NCBI GenBank assembly: GCA_965277495.1
Contig: OZ255824.1
Location: 930,001 to 994,000 of the forward strand
Source: CAHJXG01 sp965277495
Lineage (GTDB): Bacteria; Pseudomonadota; Alphaproteobacteria; Acetobacterales; Acetobacteraceae
Reading direction: 5' to 3'
Length of the DNA stretch: 64,000 nucleotides
The notes below the pieces were generated by a model. That model worked only from the letters and a program-made list of their open reading frames with translations. It did not search any database and had not been told where the DNA came from. Below are positions 8,563-17,300 of this stretch, piece after piece; the stretch's first letter is position 1; each line of letters starts with the position of its first letter. The position numbers and the translations under genes were made by a program.

Positions 8563-8887
8563 GGCCATGCTGGAATACCGGGTCGGCCCGCTCGATGCCG
8601 TGCCGCGCGGCGAAGGGCGTGTGTTCGCGGCCGGCCCAATGCGGCTGGCGGTGTTCCGCACCCACGCCGACCAGGTGTTCGCAACCCAGGAGCGCTGCCC
8701 GCATTTGGGAGGGCCACTGGCGGATGGGCTGATCGACCAGGGCGCGGTAATCTGCCCACTGCACGACCGCACCTACGACTTGCGTACCGGCACCGGGCTG
8801 AACACGGAGTGCAGCCTGCGGACCTATCCAGCGCGGGTCGATCCGGACGGAGCCATTATCGTGAGCTTAGAGGCGGACGGGGGCTGA
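8555..8887 (+). CDS. nirD: Nitrite reductase small subunit with Rieske ligands
   Basis: 110-residue partner of NirB. It has a Rieske-type fold with complete cluster ligands: C48-P-H50 and C67-P-L-H70 (ERCPHLGGPLADG and ICPLHDRTYDL). Many NirD proteins of the E. coli type have lost these residues, so this subunit probably carries a [2Fe-2S] cluster and can pass electrons. The start overlaps the nirB end by eight bases, implying translational coupling. It is the last gene of the operon and is followed by a hairpin terminator. Confidence 0.9.
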   Translation: MTEAMLEYRVGPLDAVPRGEGRVFAAGPMRLAVFRTHADQVFATQERCPHLGGPLADGLIDQGAVICPLHDRTYDLRTGTGLNTECSLRTYPARVDPDGAIIVSLEADGG

Positions 8888-8911
8888 GGCAGCCTACGGC
8901 GGCAGATCGCA

Positions 8912-8942
8912 CCAGGGTCGGATCGACCCTGGTTTCTTATTT
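8912..8942 (+). terminator. Rho-independent terminator after nirD
   Basis: Perfect nine-base stem (CCAGGGTCG / CGACCCTGG) with a three-base loop followed by TTTCTTATTT, 25 bp after the nirD stop. It lies between the convergent nirD and ATP-grasp genes and may serve both. Confidence 0.8.
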
Positions 8943-8957
8943 ACGCCATGCCGTTGA

Positions 8958-10196
8958 TCAGGCGCGTTTGTCTTCGTTCGACCACTTCCGCGCGAGCAAC
9001 GGCAGCGGATCGGTGCCCATTTCGTAGATATCGTGCATGAGCGGCTTGAGCCGCCATTCTGCTTTCAGCAGCCGCTGCACCCCGCGCTTTGAAAACAGCT
9101 CCTGCCACGGGTAGTAGCTGATGTCGCCAAGGTTTGTCGGCTGGCTATTGCCGATTGGCAGGCCCGGACGCACGAAATCCACCCCGCTGAGCCGGGCCGC
9201 CGACATGCGGTTGAAGAAACGCGGGTTGCACTCGAACATCTTCATCGAGCCGGTCCGGTCGTCGAAACGCGCATCGAAATTTGCCACGCCCGAGAATTCG
9301 ATCGCCGAGACAATCTTTTGGCCCATCGCCAGCAGGTCTTCACGCGGGCTGAACTGCGTCGCGAGGAAGCGGCCAATGCCATAGCCAGCGTCGAGCTGCC
9401 CCGGGCAGACCCAGGATACCCAGTGCTTGATCACGCCATTGGTGGCGAAAACGCTCAGCGCCCAGTCCCTGCCCTCGATGAACTCCTGGACGATCGTTGC
9501 CTGGTGGTTGAAGTCACCGACGGTCTGCAGCCACTCGACGATCTCCGCTTTGTTCTGCCAAACGATGATCCCGCGCTGGCCGTAGGAGTTCACGGGCTTG
9601 ACGATGACCGGGAACGCCAATTCCCGCTGAATGCGTTCGGGATCGATTTCGGCCTTGGTTTCGAAAAACAATGTCTTTGGAAGTTCCACCCCGGCCGCTT
9701 CGCACAACTGATGGAACTGCCACTTGTCATTGAGCATCGCGAGCGTGTCGGCCTCGGCCATTGGGAATACCGGCGCAAGCAAGCGGTCCTTGATCCGCGC
9801 CAGGAAAGTCAGGGCGTCGACGTCGCTCGCGATGACGCTATCCACGCCGACCTTGAGGTGCAGGTCGTTGATGGCATCGAGCACGACTTCAGGATCCGTC
9901 GTCGTATAATCCTCGGTGCCGTGCAAAACCTTGCAGCAACGCGAGAACCGCAGCGACGCCGAGCGGTTATCGTGCACGAGGTGCACCCGCGCATTCACGC
10001 TGCGGAGCGAGCGCAGGATATTATACCCGGTTCGGCCGAAATGGCAGATCAGGACGACATTGAGGCGTCCTTTCCGGCGCAATTGCGGCACAGTTGGCGC
10101 TCCAAACGAGCGCCGGCCTAAAATTGGCGAGGACAGGCCGCCATCTGCGGCAATAGAGCGGTCCTCACGGAACTGCTTGGTCGGGAGCGTTTGCAT
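8958..10196 (-). CDS. ATP-grasp family protein
   Basis: Predicted 412-residue soluble ATP-grasp ligase. The N-terminal part (after about 55 poorly ordered residues) has a Rossmann-like start (LNVVLICHFGRTGYNILRSL). The ATP-grasp core follows with FPVIVKPVNSYGQRGI, the lid and hinge region IVQEFIEGRDWALSVF, and the metal-binding end FECNPRFFNRMSAA. Such enzymes join a carboxylate to an amine or similar group. Related proteins occur in polysaccharide and glycan-decoration clusters, so an amino-acid or peptide-like modification of the exopolysaccharide is plausible; the substrate is not known. The start was placed at the ATG at 10194-10196; longer in-frame starts exist upstream. The gene converges on nirD. 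Confidence 0.75.
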   Translation of the reverse strand: MQTLPTKQFREDRSIAADGGLSSPILGRRSFGAPTVPQLRRKGRLNVVLICHFGRTGYNILRSLRSVNARVHLVHDNRSASLRFSRCCKVLHGTEDYTTTDPEVVLDAINDLHLKVGVDSVIASDVDALTFLARIKDRLLAPVFPMAEADTLAMLNDKWQFHQLCEAAGVELPKTLFFETKAEIDPERIQRELAFPVIVKPVNSYGQRGIIVWQNKAEIVEWLQTVGDFNHQATIVQEFIEGRDWALSVFATNGVIKHWVSWVCPGQLDAGYGIGRFLATQFSPREDLLAMGQKIVSAIEFSGVANFDARFDDRTGSMKMFECNPRFFNRMSAARLSGVDFVRPGLPIGNSQPTNLGDISYYPWQELFSKRGVQRLLKAEWRLKPLMHDIYEMGTDPLPLLARKWSNEDKRA

Positions 10197-11445
10197 GTTC
10201 TTAGGCCGTTCCGTGAATGGTGAAGCCGCCGGCGAGTATGCGTCTGGCGGCGATGCGCGATATCGAACTGGTTGTCCAGGCCGCGGCGAGTCGGACGCAG
10301 TAGGTGAACCGCATGGAGGCGGCAAAGCTGGGCCCACTGGCACATCCTGCTGCCAGCGAGTTGTCGACGCCCGATCCAAATCGATAGTCGGACGCCGGAG
10401 CGCCGCCGAAGGTGTTGCGATCGCTGAACAGCCCGTCAACGGGTCCGCGGCGGCAAACGTCCGCATTGTATCCGGTCGCTGCAGCCAGGCGGCCTACCGC
10501 AGGATTGGCATGGCCACCGGGTCCTCGAACGTTCAAAACTACTTCTCCTTCACGTCCGCGCGCCTTTGATATCAGTCCGTGCGCGACAGGGATGAGCCAG
10601 CCGGCGCGATGCCTCGCCCATGCCGGTCCACCCGTGCCACGGGTCGAACAGGCTTTGGCGTTGCGTGTTCGCGCCGGCAACCTGCCGAACGCGCCGGGCG
10701 CCGCAGACCAGAACCACGTTTTCCAACTTGGGCCAAGCCAAAAAATGGGACGCCGTATGTAGCGCGAGGCCAAACCCTCAGATTTAGGCGCATGCGCTTT
10801 TGCGGGAATGAGCCCCCAAATCGACCGGCGCGGCCGGACTGTCATGTCGGCGTCCTGCTCCCGAAGCTCCGGATTCAACAGCACCCGGTCGGGCATACTA
10901 AGCAACATCTCGCAGGGCACCCTTGCGCGCTGCGAATAAGATGATGCGTTATCAAAGGCCCCTAAGCAGGCATTCGTTGGCCACGCCACGAATGTCTGCT
11001 TAGCTCGCCGTGACGCCATTGGCGGTCCAAATACCAGAAACGAGAGCAGCTTTTGGCGGAGATGGGCCGCGATTGACACATCGTACGAGCCGACGCCGGT
11101 CACAACGATGTCGACCACAAAAACACTCCTAGTTGGCAATGACACGGCATGATAGCCAAACGCACTAAGTAACAATTCCGGCACAGCCCGATTCCATTGG
11201 TCATTATGGACTTCTGGCCTTGTTCGATATCGCCTGAGTTTGTGAACTTTATAATGGAACCGTAAGAGCCGTTCCCGCACTCGTCTTGAGCTAAATGATC
11301 TAGGCCGTTGCGCGAAATGGCCTATGTGTCCGGAATGACCCGTCTGCTTGCCAAAACTCGGTGTTCCCTCAAGCCATGGTTTAAGCCATGCAGCTAGATG
11401 TTAAAAGCGGGATGCGGCGTGAGCGGGTTACCTCGGCCAAATGGG
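10197..11445. other. Gene-poor stretch carrying one copy of the 106-bp element
   Basis: About 1.25 kb without a convincing gene. A minus-strand frame from about 10201 to 10570 stays open and reads fairly naturally (for example GPVDGLFSDRNTFGG), but has no start signal and no family I recognise; it may be the tail of a lost gene. The 106-bp palindromic element lies at 10898-11003. Sequence from about 11100 to 11400 is less GC-rich and could hold promoters. Confidence 0.5.
10898..11003 (+). repeat. 106-bp double-hairpin element, copy 1
   Basis: Bounded by CTAAGCA and TGCTTAG. The last 42 bp (10962-11003) form a strong hairpin with near-perfect arms (CTAAGCAGGCATTCGTTGGC and its partner ending CTGCTTAG) and a three-base loop; the first 64 bp contain a second, weaker hairpin. 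It matches 62323-62428 with four mismatches over 106 bp and in the same orientation. No target duplication is evident. Confidence 0.85.
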
Positions 11446-12159
11446 TCAGCCTTGGACACCCTCCAGCAATCCACCAGCGACCGCCGCCCTCAACGCCTCG
11501 TCGAAGCGGCCCGGCGTTCCGCCGCACCGCTCCAGCAGCATCATGACCATGCGCCGGATTGATTGCTGGGCATAGATCGAACCGACGCGGCGATGGAATA
11601 AGTCCCAGGCGTCTTGTTCCGATAATGGCGGCAGGATGAGGTGGACTGGGGTTGTGTCCTGGAACAGGTCAGATGCCGAGCGCTCAAAACCGTGCTCGAT
11701 TTCAGGACGGCCGACTATGATCAATTGCACCGACGCATCTTTGCCGGGCATCCTGGTAAGGAGCTGCAGATAGGTGAAGCCACCCGATGGCAGGGCCTCG
11801 GCTTGGTCCGCGACCAAAACCACCCGTCTTTTGGGCAAACCCGGACGAACTGTTTCAGGTCGCGCGGCCGCGAACAACGTCTCGAAGGATTGGTCCATTC
11901 CAGACCCAACGCCGTCAAGTTGAACGATCTCCAGCGACGGACCTGCGATGCTTGCCAATGCCGCCGATAGAACGCTCGTTTTTCCCAGTGCCGCTGCCCC
12001 GGTCAGGACGATCAACGCGGACGGCCCGAGGACCGCGGCAACGAGTGCGTTGTGCACCCGTACCTGCGTTTCCGTTAGCTGGATTCCAACCTTGGGCAAA
12101 GCCTGCTTGCTGGCATGGGGCGGGGGCTGAAATTGCACACGGAGACGCTCCGGAAGCAT
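11446..12159 (-). CDS. ExeA/TniB-like AAA ATPase
   Basis: 237-residue cytoplasmic P-loop ATPase. The Walker A motif is GAAALGKT in residues about 58-65 and Walker B is in VVLVADQAEALP; a sensor-like segment LIIVGRPEIE follows. Length and order match the ExeA-like AAA proteins found in secretion and exopolysaccharide/exosortase loci. Its neighbours are carbohydrate-modifying genes on the same strand, with a 36-bp gap from the acyltransferase gene upstream, so it probably belongs to that operon. Exact role in polysaccharide export or assembly is unknown. Confidence 0.75.
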   Translation of the reverse strand: MLPERLRVQFQPPPHASKQALPKVGIQLTETQVRVHNALVAAVLGPSALIVLTGAAALGKTSVLSAALASIAGPSLEIVQLDGVGSGMDQSFETLFAAARPETVRPGLPKRRVVLVADQAEALPSGGFTYLQLLTRMPGKDASVQLIIVGRPEIEHGFERSASDLFQDTTPVHLILPPLSEQDAWDLFHRRVGSIYAQQSIRRMVMMLLERCGGTPGRFDEALRAAVAGGLLEGVQG

Positions 12160-12195
12160 GTCCAGCCAAGCTGCCTTAAGGACCAGGAGCGCCGC

Positions 12196-13311
12196 CTATG
12201 CCTCGACCGCTTTGCCGAGCTGAACGATCTCGGTTCGCACTTCGGCTACCCGTCTTTGATCGAGCCGCTCGCTGATGGCCAGCGCAAGATTGCCTAAAAT
12301 TGTCCTGGCGCCGACATACGAGAGCAAATCGACCTGCTTATTCGCGAACTTGAATTTATACTCCTCCTCGCCGCATAGGAAGTCGACCTCTGAAAGTCCC
12401 TTGTCGAACGCCCACATCAAGTATTCGACCATGACCAACGTCCCTGGCGAGGCACGGTCGAAGCGCGGATCATAGGCAGCAAAGAACGCCTGCATACGCG
12501 CGCCCGAGACGATATTGAGCGATCCCGCAGCTAGCAGGTCACCGCAATAGATGCTGAAAACCCGAAGCGCGCGCTGGCCCACAAGTTCTTTGACCAGCGC
12601 ACGCAGGGCAGCAGCATCATTGCTTAGGATCTGGTTGCTCTGTCCGGTATTAATCAGCCATTGCTGCTTAAGCTCGATCATGCGCTCGACGGTTGATTCG
12701 ATGGCGTCGTCCGGCTCGGACACTTTCACCGTGACCGGCCCGGTTTCGCCAATGATGCGCATGCCCCGGGTATGGTTGTTGCGAGCCTTCTTGCTGAGGC
12801 CGCGAAACCATGAAGGCCCGTCCATTTTGTAGCCCTGAACCTGCAGGCTTCGAGCCGTCCGGTGACCCGGTTTAAGTTTAACCCCCTGTTGCTGCCCGCC
12901 AAGCAATTCGCTCAGCACGGCGTCAGGGCGCACGTGACTGAGATATGCAACGTCGAAACCGCCAGAAGCTGCCACGGCAGCCCAGATGCTTGCCAGGGCC
13001 TGCCCGCCATCGGTGAAGGCCGGATCGACGAGCGCATCGCAATAGTCGCTGCAATCCTTGGCCGCCCATTCCAGCACGCGGACGCCGCGATGCCAACGGG
13101 TGGCGAAGGGCATCACCGCGACCAACTCGTCATCGGCCCAGCAAAGCCCGGCGCAGAGCCGTGACTTGTCGTTAGCCGGGCGTGAGTTCCACCATGCGTC
13201 GATCCAGCCATAGCTCTGGAACACGCTCCGCTCGCCGCGCTGCCAAAGGGAATTCCAAGCAGGCCCCACCTCGGCCAGCCGGCTTGCGGCTATGACGACT
13301 TCCGTTCGCAT
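12196..13311 (-). CDS. GNAT/FemAB-like acyltransferase (CelD/BcsL type)
   Basis: 371-residue protein of the CelD/BcsL-like GNAT family found in polysaccharide clusters. The N-terminal half has a degenerate acyltransferase domain (SVFQSYGWIDAWW, characteristic of the family, near residues 29-41). The C-terminal GNAT domain holds the typical stretch ending DFLCGEEEYKFKFANK, shared with PEP-CTERM/XrtA-associated FemAB proteins. The likely job is acylation of a sugar or lipid-linked intermediate. The chosen ATG at 13309-13311 lies just before the upstream hydroxylase stop (13314), so the two genes are nearly contiguous and probably co-transcribed. Confidence 0.8.
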   Translation of the reverse strand: MRTEVVIAASRLAEVGPAWNSLWQRGERSVFQSYGWIDAWWNSRPANDKSRLCAGLCWADDELVAVMPFATRWHRGVRVLEWAAKDCSDYCDALVDPAFTDGGQALASIWAAVAASGGFDVAYLSHVRPDAVLSELLGGQQQGVKLKPGHRTARSLQVQGYKMDGPSWFRGLSKKARNNHTRGMRIIGETGPVTVKVSEPDDAIESTVERMIELKQQWLINTGQSNQILSNDAAALRALVKELVGQRALRVFSIYCGDLLAAGSLNIVSGARMQAFFAAYDPRFDRASPGTLVMVEYLMWAFDKGLSEVDFLCGEEEYKFKFANKQVDLLSYVGARTILGNLALAISERLDQRRVAEVRTEIVQLGKAVEA

Positions 13312-13313
13312 AA

Positions 13314-14342
13314 TCACGCGACCGAGTCCTGCTGGTGGCTTTCCATGCCAAGCCTCGCGGCGGGACGCAGCGTCTCGGAACGCGCCTTTGCACGCCCGAT
13401 TCCTAGCCGCCGGCCCATCTTGCGCAACGGCAGGATGAGCAGGCCGGTCGTCGACTGGTACTCGTCCCCTTCGCGGCCCAAACCAAACGAGAAACTCTCC
13501 TGCGGCTCCGGCACAAATAGAGTTCCGAACATCCGGTCCCATATGGAAAGCATCAGCCCAAAATTCTTGTCGTAATGCTTGGGATTCGTGCTGTGATGCA
13601 GTTGATGGTAGTGTGGGCAAAGAATGACCGCGTTGACCGCCTTGCCGAACGAAATCTTCAGATGGGTATGCCTGACGAAATCCATCATGATGATGTTGCG
13701 CAGTACGTAAACATTGAGGCCGAGGATAGTGAGCTCGAGCGGATCATAGGCGAAGAACAACCAGAACCCGTAGACCGGCCCGGTAATCAAACCGTCCCAC
13801 ACGCGGTTCATGATGTCGTCGAGCGGGTGGACGCGATCCTTGGTGGTCCCCACCATCACTTCTGCGGAATGGTGTACTTTGTGCAGCTCCCAGAGGATCG
13901 GGAAGCGATGCTGGAGGTTATGATACCAATAGTATGAAATGTCGTAGGCAAGCAGCATGGAGCCGGTGAACAGCACAAGCGTGACGACCGAAGGATGCTC
14001 CGTGACCGGGCCACCATCGCCAAACACGGCCACGAGCACAGCGTGGCAGGCATAGCCGACGGCCGCAGTGACCGATGCGCCTGCGGGGAAAGCGATCAAT
14101 GGATTGGTCAGCTTGCGCACGAACCAAAACGTGAAGTCGGCCCGGGCCGAAGCGTGGGTCAGGATATCTTTTGGGAACATAAAACGTATGAAACCCATTG
14201 GCGTCCGCGGCTCCCCTGACCGGATGAACACGACGACGGCCGAGATGACGATCGTGAGCAAAAGCAGTCCGACCGCCAGGAGGGCTGGGCCGGTGAGCTT
14301 GTGCAACACGGCGTTGTACCCAGCCGTTATCAAACCTGTCAT
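13314..14342 (-). CDS. Sterol desaturase/fatty acid hydroxylase family membrane protein
   Basis: 342-residue integral membrane di-iron oxygenase. Several hydrophobic helices surround the histidine boxes HNLQH, HKVHH and HYHQLHH, with a further His in FVRHTHLK, matching the fatty-acid hydroxylase superfamily. It probably hydroxylates a lipid chain; given the polysaccharide neighbours, the substrate may be a lipid carrier or a membrane lipid receiving the sugar, which is inference. It is the first gene of the minus-strand set running hydroxylase, acyltransferase, ATPase, and is divergent from the GT4 gene with 216 bp between them, where a bidirectional promoter region is expected. Confidence 0.85.
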   Translation of the reverse strand: MTGLITAGYNAVLHKLTGPALLAVGLLLLTIVISAVVVFIRSGEPRTPMGFIRFMFPKDILTHASARADFTFWFVRKLTNPLIAFPAGASVTAAVGYACHAVLVAVFGDGGPVTEHPSVVTLVLFTGSMLLAYDISYYWYHNLQHRFPILWELHKVHHSAEVMVGTTKDRVHPLDDIMNRVWDGLITGPVYGFWLFFAYDPLELTILGLNVYVLRNIIMMDFVRHTHLKISFGKAVNAVILCPHYHQLHHSTNPKHYDKNFGLMLSIWDRMFGTLFVPEPQESFSFGLGREGDEYQSTTGLLILPLRKMGRRLGIGRAKARSETLRPAARLGMESHQQDSVA

Positions 14343-14558
14343 CAGCTTCGTCCCACATAAACGTAACGATAGCGAGAAGTATATAAGGCCGAGCCACGGC
14401 GGTAGAGGCCGATGGAACTAGACCAATTGTGAAGCTGGCCTAGACCGTGCGGCTCAAGATTTTATACCAGCGCATCCGCTAGCTTCATAATCTCGAATTG
14501 CCGGAGTGACAGGTTTCCACTGGGAAACAGCGCTCCGCAAGTCTTAGGTGGCCATGCA

Positions 14559-15638
14559 ATGATGAGTTTAAAGCAGCTTGTGGCCCTGATTTCAGGCCAC
14601 GAGACGACGGTCCGAGGCTACGCCCCGGCCACAGTGAACTTTGCGGACACCGTTGCTCGCAGCGGGAAGCCCATGAATGATGAATCACGGAACCGGCATG
14701 ACATGGTTGCTGCGCTCAATGGCGTGTTCGCGAAAAAGGCGGGTCCCGTGCTGCGGAGACGCCGGCCCAGGCTCACCATCTGCCGCGACTTCAGCCCCGA
14801 CACGGTGAGCACGGTGCTGCGCCGGTCCCTCAACCCGCAGATCCGTATCCTTCTATGCTTGAGGCAGCTTCCGTCAAACCTGCGCGGAGTGCATCGTTTC
14901 GTCCTGGCCGGGGTAGATGCAATATTGGTCGAAACCGACGCCCTGGCGCGGGCCCTCATGGAGCTGGGCGTGCCAGCCTCCAGGATCGTGTCGATATGCG
15001 ACCCCGGCGATCTCGCCTTGTTCAACAAGCCATTGCGAACCGCTAGCGGCCGCGACGCATATCGGATTGCCTATGTCGGCGATCTCGAGCCTGAGGCGGG
15101 CGTCGCCGAGCTGCTGCCCTGCGTCGTGGCCTGGGCAAATCGCAATCCGGACCGCCGTGTCGAGATATGGTGGTCCGGCGAAGGCTGCCTGCGTGGTGTC
15201 CTGGAAGCTCAGCCGGTGCCCGCGAACGTGGTTCAACGCTTTCCCGGCAAGGTGTCGCGCGAGGAGCTCGCGGCGATGTTTTCCGATTGCGACCTGCTCG
15301 CGGTTCCTGCGTTGTCCGACACTTGGGCCGACGTGGTCCTGGAGGCATTGGCGGCGCAACTCCCCGTGCTCGGCAGCAACCGGTCCCGTGCGGTCGCAGA
15401 ACTGGTCGCGGATGGCGTCACCGGGTGGGTGTTTGACCCCTTTGAGGCCGGCGCCATGAGCAACGCCGTCGACCTTGCGTTGAATACATTGCCGCAGGAA
15501 CTGGAACACATGCGGGCATCCGCCGCCATGCGACTCCGGCAGCCGCCGCCCGGACTGCATGAACGGCTGCGGCGCGCCATGCGGATTGAGGCGTCCGAGC
15601 TGCCTCTCGACCTCGCCGCGCTGGGATTTGCACCTTGA
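14559..15638 (+). CDS. Family 4-like glycosyltransferase
   Basis: 359-residue soluble or membrane-associated glycosyltransferase with a GT-B fold. The C-terminal donor-binding half is clear: RIAYVGDLEPEAGVAELLP, FPGKVSREELAAMFSDCDLL and the E-x7-E like segment around DVVLEALAAQLPVLGSN. The N-terminal acceptor half is shorter and less conserved than usual. It probably adds one sugar of the exopolysaccharide repeat unit. An AGGTGG is present about nine bases before the start. Its stop overlaps the following TTG start by three bases, indicating coupling to the priming transferase. Confidence 0.8.
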   Translation: MMSLKQLVALISGHETTVRGYAPATVNFADTVARSGKPMNDESRNRHDMVAALNGVFAKKAGPVLRRRRPRLTICRDFSPDTVSTVLRRSLNPQIRILLCLRQLPSNLRGVHRFVLAGVDAILVETDALARALMELGVPASRIVSICDPGDLALFNKPLRTASGRDAYRIAYVGDLEPEAGVAELLPCVVAWANRNPDRRVEIWWSGEGCLRGVLEAQPVPANVVQRFPGKVSREELAAMFSDCDLLAVPALSDTWADVVLEALAAQLPVLGSNRSRAVAELVADGVTGWVFDPFEAGAMSNAVDLALNTLPQELEHMRASAAMRLRQPPPGLHERLRRAMRIEASELPLDLAALGFAP

Positions 15639-17128
15639 ACTTAGGAATTAAAGAGTTGAACCATTCTGGCAGCGTGCCCGGCCAACAGCGGGCGTTGCCC
15701 CTCGCCACCCAGGCTTGGAGCCAGGCAAAGGCGGGCGCCCGGGCATTTTCGTCAGGCGCCGATCCTATGCGGCTCCTCGCAGATGGCTTGTGGGTTGCGG
15801 ATGCGCTGATCGTGCTCGCCTCGGCGGCGGTCGCGAACCTTGTCGTCCGGGAACTCACGCCCACCTCGCTCGAGGTTTATTCGACCGTGCTGCTCGCCGC
15901 AGTCCTGACGGTGAATGCGATGCAAATCTCGGGCGCCTATGCCGGAGCTTTGAACAAGGGATTTGCAACACAGGTTGCAAAAGCCGTCCGGGCCTGGTCG
16001 CTTGTGTTCGCCGTCCTCATGGTGCTCGGATATCTCACGAAAACGTCAGACAGTTATTCACGGATCTGGGTCGTTTCCTGGTATGGCGTAGCACTCTGCG
16101 GCTTCGCGGCAACGCGGGCTTGGAGCATAGCGCAGACCGGGCGATGGAGGCGGCAGGGCCGTCTGACCCGCACTGTGGCGGTCGTCGAACTGGGCGGCGA
16201 AGGTGGCGGACGGGAGTTGGTTCGACGCCTGCAAGCCTCGCAGCCGGGAGAGTTCCACCTCGTCGGCCTGTTCGCGGAAGGGCAGTCGGGCGCCCAGCGG
16301 AACGGCATCCAGGACCTTATCGCCCTCGCCCAGCTATTCCGGATTGATGAAGTCTTGGTTACCGTTTCCGGCCAAGGAAGCACCGAACTATCAAGCGCTT
16401 TGCGGCGGCTCGGCACCATTCCGACGAACGTGCGGGTCTGCCCCTGGGTCGCCGATCTGGGCTTGCCGGTCCGCGACATCGGCTTCTTCATGCACAGCGC
16501 CGTCCTGACCATCTACCGACGGCCATTCACGAGCTGGAACCGTGTCATAAAACGGGCAGAAGACATCGTGCTCGGCACGATCATGACGGCGTTGCTGACC
16601 CCGATCCTGCTGCTTGTGGCTGCTATCGTGAAGCTCGACAGCCCCGGCCCGGCGTTATTCAGGCAGCAACGCCTTGGCTTCAATAACAATGTCATGGTCG
16701 TGTATAAATTCCGCACCATGAAGCATCAGTCGGCTGAGGAGGCCGGCGTTCCGCAGGCGCAGCGCGGCGACAAGCGGGTCACGCGGGTCGGCCGTTTCTT
16801 GCGCCGCTCAAGCCTGGACGAGTTGCCGCAACTGTTCAACGTCCTTAAGGGTGACATGTCGCTCGTCGGCCCGCGTCCGCACGCGGTGGCGCACAACCAC
16901 CAGTATGCGGCGTTGATCGACGACTACCTGGGTCGTCACCGGGTGCAGCCGGGCATTACCGGCTGGGCACAGGTGAACGGGTTCCGGGGCGAGACCGACA
17001 CGCTCGACAAAATGCAGCGGCGCGTGGAGCTTGATCTCGTCTATATCGACAAGTGGTCGGTCATGATGGACCTGAGAATTATCGTTTTGACCGCTTTGTC
17101 GCTCGTATTTGACCGGGACGTGTACTAA
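15635..17128 (+). CDS. Polyprenyl glycosylphosphotransferase (priming enzyme)
   Basis: 497-residue inner-membrane enzyme of the WcaJ/Pss/ExoY superfamily that moves a sugar-1-phosphate to undecaprenyl phosphate and starts repeat-unit synthesis. Four N-terminal hydrophobic segments, a central CoA-binding-like region (TVAVVELGGEGGG) and the catalytic bacterial sugar transferase domain (FRQQRLGFNNN, VYKFRTMKH, LRRSSLDELPQLFNVLKGDM, VGPRPHA) are present. The start is the TTG that overlaps the preceding stop; an ATG about 44 codons later is an alternative. Together with the GT4 gene it forms a two-gene plus-strand unit inside an otherwise minus-strand locus. Confidence 0.9.
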   Translation: MNLGIKELNHSGSVPGQQRALPLATQAWSQAKAGARAFSSGADPMRLLADGLWVADALIVLASAAVANLVVRELTPTSLEVYSTVLLAAVLTVNAMQISGAYAGALNKGFATQVAKAVRAWSLVFAVLMVLGYLTKTSDSYSRIWVVSWYGVALCGFAATRAWSIAQTGRWRRQGRLTRTVAVVELGGEGGGRELVRRLQASQPGEFHLVGLFAEGQSGAQRNGIQDLIALAQLFRIDEVLVTVSGQGSTELSSALRRLGTIPTNVRVCPWVADLGLPVRDIGFFMHSAVLTIYRRPFTSWNRVIKRAEDIVLGTIMTALLTPILLLVAAIVKLDSPGPALFRQQRLGFNNNVMVVYKFRTMKHQSAEEAGVPQAQRGDKRVTRVGRFLRRSSLDELPQLFNVLKGDMSLVGPRPHAVAHNHQYAALIDDYLGRHRVQPGITGWAQVNGFRGETDTLDKMQRRVELDLVYIDKWSVMMDLRIIVLTALSLVFDRDVY

Positions 17129-17300
17129 AGGGCAAGGTTCTGCGCTTAGTTGCCAATTATGCCAATCTATCAGGCATTGTTGGCGGCGTAGGCGCGGATA
17201 ATCTCAGCCGCACGCGATGCAGGTCCTTGGCGACGATTCGTAAATAACGTCGAATGCTAACTCCGCTGCACGTACATCCGCCTTGATGCAGCAACCCCGT

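Noticed and set aside
10201..11280. 359-residue minus-strand frame as an intact gene
   Set aside because: It runs through the 106-bp mobile element, which also creates the similar frame at 62256-62465, and the upstream half has no natural-looking composition. Only the 3' third might be a remnant.
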